This document shows positions 44,616 to 54,459 of a stretch of 64,000 nucleotides of DNA, piece by piece. The notes under the pieces were generated by a model. It worked only from the letters and a program-made list of their open reading frames with translations. It made no database searches and was not told the DNA's origin. The stretch's first letter is position 1, and each line of letters opens with the position of its first letter. The position numbers and the translations under genes are program-made. Location: NCBI GenBank assembly GCA_965203305.1, contig OZ241874.1, positions 3,658,001 through 3,722,000 of the forward strand. The letters are read 5' to 3'. This DNA is from Bin80 sp965203305. Its GTDB lineage: Bacteria > Bacteroidota > Rhodothermia > Rhodothermales > Bin80.

Positions 44616-45779
44616 ATGAATCCGTCAAATATTGCACCGACCGGCCAGGATCGTCTTGTAAAGGGACTTGAAGGGGTAATTGCACTGAACTCGTCTATCT
44701 GTTACATTGACGGGGGGAAAGGAACCCTGGTGTACCGGGGATACGCAATTGAAGACCTGGCGGCAAACAGCAACTTCGCGGATGTAGCCCATCTTCTCTG
44801 GCACGGACACCTCCCCGCCGAACACGAGCGGCTGGACGAACAGCTTGCCAGCCTCCGCACCGTACCGGAAGCGGTTCTGAAACTGCTTGGGGAACTGCCG
44901 TCCAGCTTTGATCCGATGGCGGCACTGCGCACCGGCATTTCTCTGCTCTCGCATTACGATCCCGAAGCCAACAACAACTCTCGCGAAGCCAACTACCAGA
45001 AGGCTCTCCGTCTGACGGCACAGATTCCTGTTCTGGTGGCAGCTCTGGCGCGACACCGTTATGGCAGGCCTCCCGTCGCTCCGCGAACGGCAGGCAATAC
45101 GGCGGAGAATTTTCTGTACATGCTCACTGGGGAAGAGCCGGGTTCTCGCGCTGCGGAGGCCCTGGATGCATCCCTGGTTCTGCATGCAGAACACGGCCTC
45201 AACGCTTCCACCTTTGCAGCACGTGTCATTGGAGCTACGCTCAGTGACATGTACTCTGCCATTACTGGTGGAATCGCAGCACTCAAGGGTGCTCTGCACG
45301 GGGGGGCAAATACGCGCGTCATGCTGATGCTCCTGGAGCTTCGCCAGAGCGGGGAAGATCCTGCAGAGTTTGTCCGAAGGAAACTTGCCGCAAAAGAACG
45401 CATTATGGGGTTTGGACACCGCGTCTACAAGACGCTGGATCCACGAGCAGATGTTTTGCGCCGAATGCTCATTGAACTGGAACGGGAGCGGGGAGGCACA
45501 TACTGGGTGGATCTGTGCTCTTCGCTGAGCCGAACCATGAACGAAGAGAAAGGCATTCGTGCCAATGTAGATTTTTACAGCGGGCCCATCTATCACCTTC
45601 TGGGAATTGAGCCGGATTTTTACACAACCCTCTTTGTAATGGGGCGCATCACCGGGTGGACAGCACATCTCCTGGAACAGTGGGAAGATAATCGTCTGAT
45701 TCGCCCCCGGGCAGCATATATGGGACCGATGGGACTCAAGCTCAACGATGCCGCCTCGGCAGACGCGTCATTATCCTGA
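44616..45779 (+). CDS. gltA: Citrate synthase
   Basis: Condenses acetyl-CoA with oxaloacetate. 387 residues, the short (type I-like, Gram-positive/thermophile) size. Catalytic residues are in HAEHGLNAS (His), GFGHRVYKT (His) and the Asp near ANVDFYSG; ALKGALHGGANTRVM is the CoA loop. 2-methylcitrate synthase is a close relative, but the position directly before sdhCAB supports the TCA enzyme. First gene of a TCA operon running to 49223. Confidence 0.94.
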   Translation: MNPSNIAPTGQDRLVKGLEGVIALNSSICYIDGGKGTLVYRGYAIEDLAANSNFADVAHLLWHGHLPAEHERLDEQLASLRTVPEAVLKLLGELPSSFDPMAALRTGISLLSHYDPEANNNSREANYQKALRLTAQIPVLVAALARHRYGRPPVAPRTAGNTAENFLYMLTGEEPGSRAAEALDASLVLHAEHGLNASTFAARVIGATLSDMYSAITGGIAALKGALHGGANTRVMLMLLELRQSGEDPAEFVRRKLAAKERIMGFGHRVYKTLDPRADVLRRMLIELERERGGTYWVDLCSSLSRTMNEEKGIRANVDFYSGPIYHLLGIEPDFYTTLFVMGRITGWTAHLLEQWEDNRLIRPRAAYMGPMGLKLNDAASADASLS

Positions 45780-45832
45780 GAACACAAGGGCACCTGACTG
45801 GTATACAGCTCACCTGAGGATTCCTGCTCGCA

Positions 45833-46522
45833 ATGAAGATAATGACTGCCCTTCTGTCTCCGGTTGGCCGCAAGGTTCTGACCGGAGTTACGGGAATCGG
45901 TCTGGTGGCATTTGTGATTGCACACATGATCGGGAACCTGACCTATCTCTCTCCCAATCCCGATACGTACAATGAATACGCCTACAAGCTGTTGAGTCTG
46001 GGGGGGATTTTTTACACGATTGAGATTCTGCTGGCACTCTGCTTTCTTCTGCATGCCGTTGTCGGAATCTCCATTCAGGTGCGGCGGCGCAAATCACGTC
46101 CGGTTGGATACAAGATGTACAAGAGTGCCGGCAAGCCCAGCAAGTCCGGGTACAGTGCCCGCTCCATGATCCTGACCGGGATCATCCTTCTCGGATTCCT
46201 GATCCTGCATCTGAACTCATTCAAGTACGGACCCGGGATAAACGAGGGATACACAGCCTCCCTTGAGGGAATCGGGGAGGTGCGGGACTTGCGTCGCCTG
46301 ATGACTGAAAAATTCCAGGAGCCTCTCTATGCATTCGGATACCCGGCTGTCATGATCCTCCTTGGAATGCATATGCGACATGGCGTATGGAGTGCCCTGC
46401 AATCTCTCGGGACGATGAGCCGCAGGCTTTCTCCCTACATCTACGCGATTGCCGCTGTATTGGGATTCCTGGTGGCTACGGGATTCCTGTTTGTTCCACT
46501 GTATATCTACTTCGGGGGATAG
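45833..46522 (+). CDS. sdhC: Succinate dehydrogenase cytochrome b558 subunit
   Basis: Membrane anchor of complex II. 229 residues with five predicted transmembrane helices, the single-subunit (type B) form found in Bacteroidota, Epsilonproteobacteria and Bacillus. Haem-ligand histidines are in the helices around IAHMIGNL, LLHAVVG, LHLNSF and MHMRHGVW. Its stop abuts the sdhA ATG with no gap. It starts 53 bases after gltA. Confidence 0.93.
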   Translation: MKIMTALLSPVGRKVLTGVTGIGLVAFVIAHMIGNLTYLSPNPDTYNEYAYKLLSLGGIFYTIEILLALCFLLHAVVGISIQVRRRKSRPVGYKMYKSAGKPSKSGYSARSMILTGIILLGFLILHLNSFKYGPGINEGYTASLEGIGEVRDLRRLMTEKFQEPLYAFGYPAVMILLGMHMRHGVWSALQSLGTMSRRLSPYIYAIAAVLGFLVATGFLFVPLYIYFGG

Positions 46523-48475
46523 ATGTGCATGATTACAACTCCGCCAGAATCATCACACAGTCCCCAGCTGGACTCCAGGGTGCCATCCGGTCACCTTCAG
46601 GAGAAGTGGGATATTTACAAGAATGCCGTCTCCCTAGTGAGTCCGGCCAACAAGCGTTCTCACCATGTTCTCGTTGTGGGATCTGGACTGGCTGGTGCCT
46701 CTGCCACTGCCACGCTTGCCGGGCTGGGCTACAATGTGACCTGCTTCTGTATTCAGGACTCTGCTAGAAGGGCCCACTCAATTGCAGCACAGGGCGGAAT
46801 CAATGCGGCAAAGAACTATCCAAATGACGGAGACACCGTCTGGCGACTCTTCTATGATACCATAAAAGGAGGAGATTATCGCTCAAGAGAGGCAAATGTC
46901 TACCGGCTTGCTCAGGTGTCCAACAATATTATTGACCAGGCGGTAGCCCAGGGGGTTCCTTTCGCCCGCGAGTATGGAGGAGTCCTCTCCAATCGTTCCT
47001 TTGGCGGTGCACAGGTTTCGCGCACCTTCTATGCAAGGGGCCAGACAGGACAACAACTCCTGCTCGGGGCCTACCAGGCACTCAGCCATCAGATTGCTGC
47101 AGGGCGTGTAAAAATGCTGCCTCGCAGAGAGATGGTTGATCTGGTTGTAACCAATGACCGTGCCAGCGGAGTCATCATACGGAACCTGATTACCGGCGAA
47201 CTGGAGCGGTATGCAGGCGATGCTGTCCTGCTCTGCACCGGAGGGTATGGCAATGTGTACTATCTGTCCACGAATGCCAAAAATTCCAACGTGACCGCAG
47301 CGTGGCGCTGCCACAGGCGGGGAGCATTTTTCGCCAATCCGTGCTATACCCAGATTCATCCAACATGTATCCCGGTTTCGGGGGACTATCAGTCCAAGCT
47401 CACACTGATGAGCGAAAGCCTGCGGAATGACGGCCGGGTATGGGTTCCAAAAGATCCGAAAGACACCCGTGCACCGGAACTGATCCCGGAGGATGCACGG
47501 GATTACTATCTGGAACGACGCTATCCCAGCTTTGGCAACCTCGTCCCCAGAGATGTGGCCTCACGGGCCTCAAAGAAAGAATGTGATGCCGGCCGGGGCG
47601 TTGGGGAGACACGGCTTGCTGTCTATCTTGATTTTCGGGATTCCATTCAGCGTCTGGGGGAGCAGACGATCCGGGAACGCTATGGAAATCTCTTCGAGAT
47701 GTACGAGCGCATCACCGGCGATAATCCATACAGGACCCCCATGCGGATCTACCCGGCAGTACACTACACAATGGGCGGGCTGTGGGTAGATTACGAGCTT
47801 CAGAGCACAGTGCCAGGACTGTTCGTGCTTGGAGAGGCAAACTTTAGCGATCACGGGGCCAACCGGCTGGGGGCGAGTGCACTGATGCAGGGACTGGCGG
47901 ATGGATACTTTGTAATCCCGTACACGCTTGGAGCCTATCTGGCAGGGACCAGTCAGTCGGAACAGGTTCCTGAAACACACGACAGTTTTGCTGCTGTAGA
48001 AGAGGAAGCCGGAGCAAGGATTGACCGAATGCTCACGAACAGGGGAAACAAGTCGCCAACCCAGTTTCACCGTGAGCTGGGCCGTCTGGTCTGGGACCAC
48101 ATCGGAATGGCACGAAATCGTAGCGGACTGGAATCCTCTCTCCGTGCCATTGAAAATCTAAAAGAAGAATTCTGGGAACGCGTCCGCGTACCGGGATCCG
48201 CCAGCAGATACAACAAGAACCTGGAATTTGCCGGACGTGTCGCTGATTTTATTGAGCTGGGTGCTCTGATGGCGCGAGATGCGCTCTGGCGGGAAGAATC
48301 CTGCGGGGGACATTTTCGTGAAGAGTATCAGACTCCCGAAGGAGAAGCAGCACGGAATGACGAGAAGTTTGCAAATGTCGCGGCATGGGAGTATAACGGA
48401 AGCGGGGATCCCGTACTGCATCGTGAAGAGCTTGCCTTTGAAAATGTGGAGCCATCCAAACGCAGCTATAAATAG
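46523..48475 (+). CDS. sdhA: Succinate dehydrogenase flavoprotein
   Basis: FAD subunit, 650 residues. FAD-binding GSGLAGASATATLAGLG, the covalent-flavin His in HSIAAQGGINAAKNY, substrate-site HPTCIPVSG, the catalytic Arg region RIYPAVHYTMGG and GASALMQGLADG are all present. The C-terminal capping domain is complete. Sits directly after sdhC and 4 bases before sdhB. Sequence type is that of Bacteroidota/Chlorobi-like complex II, which can work in either direction with menaquinone. Confidence 0.95.
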   Translation: MCMITTPPESSHSPQLDSRVPSGHLQEKWDIYKNAVSLVSPANKRSHHVLVVGSGLAGASATATLAGLGYNVTCFCIQDSARRAHSIAAQGGINAAKNYPNDGDTVWRLFYDTIKGGDYRSREANVYRLAQVSNNIIDQAVAQGVPFAREYGGVLSNRSFGGAQVSRTFYARGQTGQQLLLGAYQALSHQIAAGRVKMLPRREMVDLVVTNDRASGVIIRNLITGELERYAGDAVLLCTGGYGNVYYLSTNAKNSNVTAAWRCHRRGAFFANPCYTQIHPTCIPVSGDYQSKLTLMSESLRNDGRVWVPKDPKDTRAPELIPEDARDYYLERRYPSFGNLVPRDVASRASKKECDAGRGVGETRLAVYLDFRDSIQRLGEQTIRERYGNLFEMYERITGDNPYRTPMRIYPAVHYTMGGLWVDYELQSTVPGLFVLGEANFSDHGANRLGASALMQGLADGYFVIPYTLGAYLAGTSQSEQVPETHDSFAAVEEEAGARIDRMLTNRGNKSPTQFHRELGRLVWDHIGMARNRSGLESSLRAIENLKEEFWERVRVPGSASRYNKNLEFAGRVADFIELGALMARDALWREESCGGHFREEYQTPEGEAARNDEKFANVAAWEYNGSGDPVLHREELAFENVEPSKRSYK

Positions 48476-48479
48476 TGCC

Positions 48480-49223
48480 ATGATCATTCACCTGCGCATC
48501 TGGAGACAGGAGGGACCGGACTCCAAAGGAAAACTTGTAGACTATACGGTCGCGGAAGCGAGCCCGCACATGTCGTTCCTTGAGCTTCTGGATGTGCTCA
48601 ACGAACAGCTTCTGGCAAATGGAGAGGAGCCTGTGGAGTTTGACAGCGACTGCCGTGAGGGAATTTGCGGCTCCTGTGGTCTGATGGTGGCCGGCATTGC
48701 ACACGGACCCCAAAAACGTACCGCAGTCTGCCAGCTCCATATGCGGAGTTTCAGGGACGGGGACACGATTACGGTGGAGCCTTTCCGGGCACGGGCATTT
48801 CCGGTAATTCGGGATCTGGTTGTGGATCGGAGCGCATTTGACCGCATCATTGCGGCGCACGGGTATGTTTCCGTCACCACCGGATCCGCACCGGACGCAA
48901 ATGCCATTCCCATTCCAAAGGATGAGGCAGACGAAGCGATGGACTATGCAGCCTGTATTGGTTGTGGTGCCTGTGTTGCGGCATGTCCGAATGGCAGTGC
49001 ATCGCTCTTTACGGCGGCAAAGATTGCACACCTTGGTCTGCTCCCGCAGGGACAGGTTGAAGCATCAGAGCGCGTCATGGCCATGGTAGACCAGATGGAT
49101 TCGGAAGGGTTTGGGGACTGTTCCAATTATGCCGAATGTGAGGCTGTCTGTCCAAAGGGAATTTCCGTAGCAGGGATTGCCCGTATGCGGCGAGCGTACA
49201 TGAAGGGGTTTCTTTCCGGGTAG
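48480..49223 (+). CDS. sdhB: Succinate dehydrogenase iron-sulfur subunit
   Basis: 247 residues from ATG 48480. The [2Fe-2S] ligands are in DSDCREGICGSCGLM with a further Cys in TAVCQLHM; the [4Fe-4S] and [3Fe-4S] clusters use CIGCGACVAACPNG and CSNYAECEAVCPKG. Passes electrons from sdhA to the quinone site in sdhC. The longer in-frame start at 48279 is inside sdhA. Last gene of the gltA-sdhCAB run. Confidence 0.95.
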   Translation: MIIHLRIWRQEGPDSKGKLVDYTVAEASPHMSFLELLDVLNEQLLANGEEPVEFDSDCREGICGSCGLMVAGIAHGPQKRTAVCQLHMRSFRDGDTITVEPFRARAFPVIRDLVVDRSAFDRIIAAHGYVSVTTGSAPDANAIPIPKDEADEAMDYAACIGCGACVAACPNGSASLFTAAKIAHLGLLPQGQVEASERVMAMVDQMDSEGFGDCSNYAECEAVCPKGISVAGIARMRRAYMKGFLSG

Positions 49224-49268
49224 CTACTTCTCTCTCCCCGCATTCATTCACTATCTCTCCGAGGCAGC

Positions 49269-50525
49269 TTGCCAATCGTCGTCCACCTCTTAATACTATT
49301 CATCTCGATTTATGTCATCATAAAATCGAGTGATGTTCTCTTGGGTACTGCCATCGGGATAGGGCGCAGGGCCCGCTTGAATGACTACTTTGTCGGCAGT
49401 TTCCTGATCGGAATCGGAACCTCTCTGCCTGAGCTCTTTACCTCTGTTGCCGCAGTGTATTCAGGCTCCCCAGCGCTGGTAGTTCCGACGGTGTTCGGGA
49501 CTGTGACTGCCAATCTCGGGGCAGGATTTGGGCTAGGGGTTCTGGTCCTGTTCTTTTTTGTACGGGCGGAAGACAACCGATGGTATTTCTTTAGCCGATC
49601 CCATGCGCTTTCTCCGGGGTATCTGGATTTTAGCCAGATTAGTAAGGTCACTGTCATTCTTGCTGCTCTTTCGGTCGTACTGACCCTGCTACTCTGTCTT
49701 GACGGGAAGTTTGATCGCCCTGATGCCTTGCTGTTTGCCATGCTTTATGCAGGCTTCATGGGCTGGGAATTCTATCGAAGTCGGAACCAGGATGAACATG
49801 TAGCCTCTCCCCCCAAGCGAAAAGTTGATCCCAAGAAATCTCCGCGAATCCTGCAAAACAGAGCCATCCTGGAGATCGGCATTTCGGCTATTGCGCTTCT
49901 TTCTCTTCTATTTCCTGATGTATGGCAAGAATTGCGTGATATCGCAGCGAGAGATATTGCCTTCGGGTGCTTCATCGTCGGGCTGATTTTATTATTCATA
50001 TTTCAGATATGGGATTATCACCCGGAGCTGACACGCAAGGGAGGGCCAGAGAATACGAATGTGTCCAAGTTACACCCCTCCATTGCCATTCCCCTGCTGG
50101 GTTTCATCATTGCGGTCTTGTACTTTAGCGGTGTAACCGTCGTAGGATCTCTTGAGAAACTCTCAGAGGACCTGGGAATCAATTCAGGGATTCTTGCCGC
50201 CAGTGCACTGGCACTTGGCACCTCTCTTCCTGACATTGTCGTTGCCCTCAATGTTGTGCGACGCGGCCGACATGAACTCCTGGTCGGGCATATCTTTCAG
50301 TCAAATATCTTTGATGCGTTTCTGATCATGGCTGTTTGCGGACTGATTACCCGGCGGCTTCCGGTTGCAACAACGGGTTCGGCCATGATTTCAATTATTG
50401 CGTCTGTGATTCTGACCCTCCCACTCCTTTGGATACTGCGCTCGCGAAAATTAACGGCTCTGGGAGGACTGGGGCTGTTTGCCGGTCTTCTGGCATTTCT
50501 GTTCCTTCTTTATTTTATGGAGTAG
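49269..50525 (+). CDS. Sodium/calcium exchanger family protein
   Basis: CaCA-family antiporter of 418 residues with about ten membrane helices in two halves. Each half has an alpha repeat: FLIGIGTSLPELFTSV in the first and LALGTSLPDIVVALNVV in the second, with the acidic ion-binding residue in each. A hydrophilic loop (about 175-200) joins the halves. Start is TTG 49269; no ATG lies upstream. Probably calcium or potassium efflux driven by sodium or protons. Confidence 0.88.
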   Translation: MPIVVHLLILFISIYVIIKSSDVLLGTAIGIGRRARLNDYFVGSFLIGIGTSLPELFTSVAAVYSGSPALVVPTVFGTVTANLGAGFGLGVLVLFFFVRAEDNRWYFFSRSHALSPGYLDFSQISKVTVILAALSVVLTLLLCLDGKFDRPDALLFAMLYAGFMGWEFYRSRNQDEHVASPPKRKVDPKKSPRILQNRAILEIGISAIALLSLLFPDVWQELRDIAARDIAFGCFIVGLILLFIFQIWDYHPELTRKGGPENTNVSKLHPSIAIPLLGFIIAVLYFSGVTVVGSLEKLSEDLGINSGILAASALALGTSLPDIVVALNVVRRGRHELLVGHIFQSNIFDAFLIMAVCGLITRRLPVATTGSAMISIIASVILTLPLLWILRSRKLTALGGLGLFAGLLAFLFLLYFME

Positions 50526-50623
50526 ACGTATAGCCCTGCCTGTCCGAAAAATTGATGGCGCGATCCACAGAACATCCCGAAACCAGATTGTGATCCTTTC
50601 AAGAGTCCTGATTCGGACTGTCC

Positions 50624-51226
50624 ATGGATATGCCTGTGATACTCACTGCCCTTGTCAGCCGTATGGAGAAGATCACGGACTTCTTCGGAAAGCTGACATG
50701 GTACTGTATCCTCCTGATGGTCATCACAGGAGCCTATAATGCGATTGTGCGCTCCCTCTCTGGCTGGGCACACATTGATCCAGAAAGTGCCAGTTCATCG
50801 GAGAAAGTTCTCCATTGGATCGGAGAAATAGCCAGGCAGGGAAGCTCCAACACATTTATTGAGCTCCAGTGGTATCTCTTCAGCGTCGTTTTTCTCCTGG
50901 GAGCAGCATATGCACTGAAAACGGATGCACATGTACGGGTGGACATCTTTTACAACCGTACCTCCTCGGCCACAAAATCATGGATCAACATCACTGGCAC
51001 CCTGATCTTCCTCCTTCCGTTTTGCGGACTGATGCTCTGGTCTGCTTTGCCTGTTGTTGTGGACTCATGGGCACGACTGGAAGGCTCGCCTGATCCGGGA
51101 GGCCTGCCCCGCTACCCTCTGCTGACGATTGTGCCACTGGCATTTATCGTGCTGATGGCACAGGGGCTGGCGATTGCGGCTCGCGAGGCACTTCACCTTT
51201 TTGATTCCAGACATGCCGGGACTTGA
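50624..51226 (+). CDS. dctQ: TRAP transporter small permease (DctQ)
   Basis: 200 residues, four predicted membrane helices, with the family pattern ALKTDAHVRVDIFYNR and later LPRYPLLTIVPLAF. It is the small membrane unit of a tripartite ATP-independent periplasmic transporter, partner of the next gene, which it overlaps by 14 bases. ATGs at 50624, 50630 and 50663 are in frame. Confidence 0.9.
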   Translation: MDMPVILTALVSRMEKITDFFGKLTWYCILLMVITGAYNAIVRSLSGWAHIDPESASSSEKVLHWIGEIARQGSSNTFIELQWYLFSVVFLLGAAYALKTDAHVRVDIFYNRTSSATKSWINITGTLIFLLPFCGLMLWSALPVVVDSWARLEGSPDPGGLPRYPLLTIVPLAFIVLMAQGLAIAAREALHLFDSRHAGT

Positions 51227-52562
51227 GTGGCTGGCACCGCTCATGTTTGCGGTGGCTCTGATTCTGATCTTCTCAGGCTACCCGGTAGCCTTTTCCCTTG
51301 GAGGAGCTTCTCTCATTTTTGCCTTTATTGGCATCAGTACCGGCTATTTTGACTGGCATCTGATGCTTGCATTGCCGGACCGCCTGTTCGGCATCATGTC
51401 AAATTACACGCTTCTGGCAGTCCCGTTTTTTATTTTCATGGGGACCATGCTGGAGAAGAGCAACCTTGCACGGGACCTGCTCCATACCATCGGGCTTCTT
51501 TTTGGCCCTGTTCGGGGAGGGCTGGCAATCGCTGTCATTCTTGTGGGCGTACTCCTTGCAGCAGCAACAGGAATTGTTGGTGCAAGCGTCGTGGCCATGG
51601 GGATGATCTCTCTCCCCATAATGCTCAAGAATGGATATTCCAAGGAACTGTCTGCCGGCGTGATCACAGCAACCGGAACACTGGGACAGATCATCCCGCC
51701 TAGCGTCGTTCTGGTTGTACTTGCCGATCAACTGGGAGTATCTGTCGGTGACCTCTTCATTGGTGCACTGGTTCCTGGCATTCTCCTTGCTGTCCTGTAT
51801 GGCTTGTACACGGCTGGAATTGCCATCTTCCAGCCATCTGCAGCCCCCGCCATTCCCCAGACAGTGCGGGATCATGAACATGGAGAGTTGCTGCGCAAAG
51901 TCTTTCTGGTCATGCTTCCCCCTCTCCTGCTCATTCTTGTCGTTCTGGGAAGCATTTTTGTCGGGATTGCTACCCCTACCGAATCAGGTGCACTGGGAGC
52001 CGTTGGAGCAATCGGACTGGCAGCACTGAACAGGCGGCTGAACAAAAAGGCTTTATTGCGAACCATGGAAGAAACCGCCAAACTCACGGCCATGGTCATG
52101 ATGCTCCTGATCGCCTCTACTGCATTTGCACTGGTCTTCCGGGGGCTGGATGGCGGGATCTGGATTGAAGACCTGCTGATCAATCTTCCCGGAGGAGTGA
52201 TTGGTTTCCTGATTCTTGCAAACCTCGCCATCTTCATTCTGGGGTTCTTTATTGACTTCTTTGAGATTGCATTCATTATTATCCCCCTCATGGTCCTTCC
52301 CGCAGCCCACCTGCTAAGTCCGATGCTCGGGGTACCGGAAAGTACCGCACTGGTCTGGTTTGGCGTAATGGTCGGGATGAACCTTCAGACCTCTTTCCTG
52401 ACCCCGCCGTTCGGGTTTGCTCTCTTTTATCTCCGGGGCGTGGCTCCACCGAAGCTGAAAACTGAATCCATCTATCGCGGCACAATCCCTTTTATTGCGA
52501 TCCAGGTGATCGGACTGATTCTGCTGATCCTGGTACCAGACCTAGTTCTCTGGGCACTCTAG
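51213..52562 (+). CDS. dctM: TRAP transporter large permease (DctM)
   Basis: 449 residues, about twelve membrane helices, forms the ion-coupled transport path. Typical DctM stretches: GYPVAFSLGGASLIFAF, LLAVPFFIFMGTMLEKS, AATGIVGASVVAMGMI, GTLGQIIPPSVVLVV and TPTESGALGAVGA. ATG 51213 (MPGLEWLAPLM) overlaps dctQ; the longer start at 51174 lies inside it. The stop shares CTAG with the stop of convergent dctP. Confidence 0.93.
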   Translation: MPGLEWLAPLMFAVALILIFSGYPVAFSLGGASLIFAFIGISTGYFDWHLMLALPDRLFGIMSNYTLLAVPFFIFMGTMLEKSNLARDLLHTIGLLFGPVRGGLAIAVILVGVLLAAATGIVGASVVAMGMISLPIMLKNGYSKELSAGVITATGTLGQIIPPSVVLVVLADQLGVSVGDLFIGALVPGILLAVLYGLYTAGIAIFQPSAAPAIPQTVRDHEHGELLRKVFLVMLPPLLLILVVLGSIFVGIATPTESGALGAVGAIGLAALNRRLNKKALLRTMEETAKLTAMVMMLLIASTAFALVFRGLDGGIWIEDLLINLPGGVIGFLILANLAIFILGFFIDFFEIAFIIIPLMVLPAAHLLSPMLGVPESTALVWFGVMVGMNLQTSFLTPPFGFALFYLRGVAPPKLKTESIYRGTIPFIAIQVIGLILLILVPDLVLWAL

Positions 52563-53683
52563 CCTGCTTGGGAACCGGGATTTATGCGTGCATTCATGTA
52601 CGAGAGCATCTCGTGTTCTGCGGTGTGGATCCACGCATCTGAATCACGCCGCCATGCCAGAAAAGAATCATGTACGCGAGCAAATTCGGGATCACTGCGT
52701 TTCTCCTGCAAAAGATCCTGCGCGGCCGTGTACGCTGCATCCATGACATCCCGTGGAAACGGACGCAGTTCAATATCAGAATCCAGAATCCTCTGAAATG
52801 CCGGCGGGTTGAGGGCATCATACCTCGCGAGCATATACTGGTTGGCTTCGGCCATTGCCACCTCAAGGGCTGCCTGATATGCAGATGGAAGCCCCTGCAT
52901 GGCATCCCTGTTCACAAAGAAGGACAGGTTCGCCGATGGCTCCCACCACCCGGGGTAATAGTAGTAACTGGCAATCTGATTAAATCCAAGCTTCTCGTCA
53001 TCATAGGGACCGATCCATTCCGCTGCATCAATCGCCCCCCGCTCCAGGGAAGTATAGATTTCTCCGCCGGGAATCTGCTGTACCGTGACCCCCAGCTGAT
53101 CCATGACTCCGCCTCCAAGGCCCGGAATGCGCATGGAAAGTCCGTTCAGGTCTATCACACTGTTGATTTCCCGGTTGAACCATCCTCCCATCTGCGTGCC
53201 TGTATTTCCTCCGGGATAGTTGAGGACACCATAGTCTGCGAACAGTTCCCGCAATACTGACTGTCCGCCTCCCTCATAGACCCAGCTGTTGAACTGACGT
53301 GCGGTCAGTCCAAAAGGAACGGTCGTATCAAATGCAAATGCCTGATTCTTTCCGATGTAATAATATCCAGCCGAGTGCCCCATTTGGACCGTACCCTTTT
53401 GCACGGAGTCCAGGACTTCAAATGCCGGAACGATCTCTCCGGCCGGATAGACGCGGATGGTAAATCTGCCGTCTGTCAATTGGCGGACACGATTGCTCAT
53501 CACCTCGGCTGCTCCGTAAATCGTATCCAGAGAGCGGGCAAAGCTTGATACAAGTTGCCATCGGAGTGTCGGGTTGCCTGTCTGGACAGCGGGAGAATCG
53601 GTATTCCGAGTGCTGCATCCGGCAAGAACAGTTCCTGCCGCGGCACCCAGAGTAGCTGATCGGATAAATTTTCTGCGTTTCAT
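52559..53683 (-). CDS. dctP: TRAP transporter substrate-binding protein (DctP/TakP-like)
   Basis: 374 residues. The start has a twin-arginine-like RRKFIRS and a lipobox LAGC, so a Tat- or Sec-exported lipoprotein. The body carries WIGPYDDEKLGFNQIASYYY and PGWWEPSANLSFFVN, hallmarks of the TakP group that binds 2-oxo acids and similar carboxylates as dimers. It is convergent to dctQM instead of upstream in the operon, which is less usual. Oxo-acid uptake would suit the aminotransferase nearby, but that link is inference. Confidence 0.88.
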   Translation of the reverse strand: MKRRKFIRSATLGAAAGTVLAGCSTRNTDSPAVQTGNPTLRWQLVSSFARSLDTIYGAAEVMSNRVRQLTDGRFTIRVYPAGEIVPAFEVLDSVQKGTVQMGHSAGYYYIGKNQAFAFDTTVPFGLTARQFNSWVYEGGGQSVLRELFADYGVLNYPGGNTGTQMGGWFNREINSVIDLNGLSMRIPGLGGGVMDQLGVTVQQIPGGEIYTSLERGAIDAAEWIGPYDDEKLGFNQIASYYYYPGWWEPSANLSFFVNRDAMQGLPSAYQAALEVAMAEANQYMLARYDALNPPAFQRILDSDIELRPFPRDVMDAAYTAAQDLLQEKRSDPEFARVHDSFLAWRRDSDAWIHTAEHEMLSYMNARINPGSQAG

Positions 53684-53691
53684 TCCAAGGG

Positions 53692-54399
53692 TTATCCTCG
53701 TGGGCGAAGAGGCCGCATGACGACCTCGGAAATCAAATAATTGTCTGGTGACTGCAGTACATGAATCACCGTGCTTGCAACATCTTGTACCTGCATGGGA
53801 TTCGGCGCGCCCGAAGAGCCTGCAACCTGCCCAAATTCGGTGGCAACGCTTCCTGGACAGACACAGGTAACCTTGATTCCGTCACCCCGCAACTCTTTCA
53901 TGGTTGCCTCACTGAATCCTCGCAGTCCGAATTTCGTTGCGTTGTATGCACTCAGGTTCGCATTGCCAACCAGACCTGCAACAGATGCGATATGAACAAT
54001 ATGACCTCCAAATCCTGCCTGCTTGTTCTGTGCTTTCATCAGCGGGACCACCGCACGAGTACACAGATACACTCCCGTCAAATTTGTATCTATCTGTATG
54101 TCCCAGTCCTCTTTCGTCTGGTCATCAATCCGGGCGAACCGTCCAAGTCCGGCATTATTGATCAGGATATCCACACGATCCAGGCTGGAAAACGCATCCC
54201 TGACTGAGGCTGAATCAGTTACATCACACGCAACCGGCTGAAATCCCGAGCCTAGTTCAGACTCCAGTGCTTTCAGGCGATTCAGTCTCCGTGCAAGTCC
54301 ATAGACTCTGCTGCCATGCTCCACCAGATGACGAGAGAATTCGCTCCCAAGCCCGCTACTGGCCCCGGTGACGACAGCAACTTTGTTGCGTAAATTCAT
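53692..54399 (-). CDS. Short-chain dehydrogenase/reductase
   Basis: Classical SDR of 235 residues from ATG 54399. Cofactor loop VVTGASSGLGSEF with Arg in ARRLNRL favours NADP(H); structural NNAG; catalytic Ser in HIASVAGLVG, then YNATK giving Tyr and Lys. The substrate is not predictable. A longer start at 54519 runs into the promoter region of the divergent aminotransferase. It ends 8 bases from dctP start on the same strand, so they may be co-transcribed. Confidence 0.88.
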   Translation of the reverse strand: MNLRNKVAVVTGASSGLGSEFSRHLVEHGSRVYGLARRLNRLKALESELGSGFQPVACDVTDSASVRDAFSSLDRVDILINNAGLGRFARIDDQTKEDWDIQIDTNLTGVYLCTRAVVPLMKAQNKQAGFGGHIVHIASVAGLVGNANLSAYNATKFGLRGFSEATMKELRGDGIKVTCVCPGSVATEFGQVAGSSGAPNPMQVQDVASTVIHVLQSPDNYLISEVVMRPLRPRG

Positions 54400-54459
54400 G
54401 TGAGCTCTGTCTGGAACTGATTTCTTGAACTCTAGCTCTGTATACCTGTTCGCTCTTGA

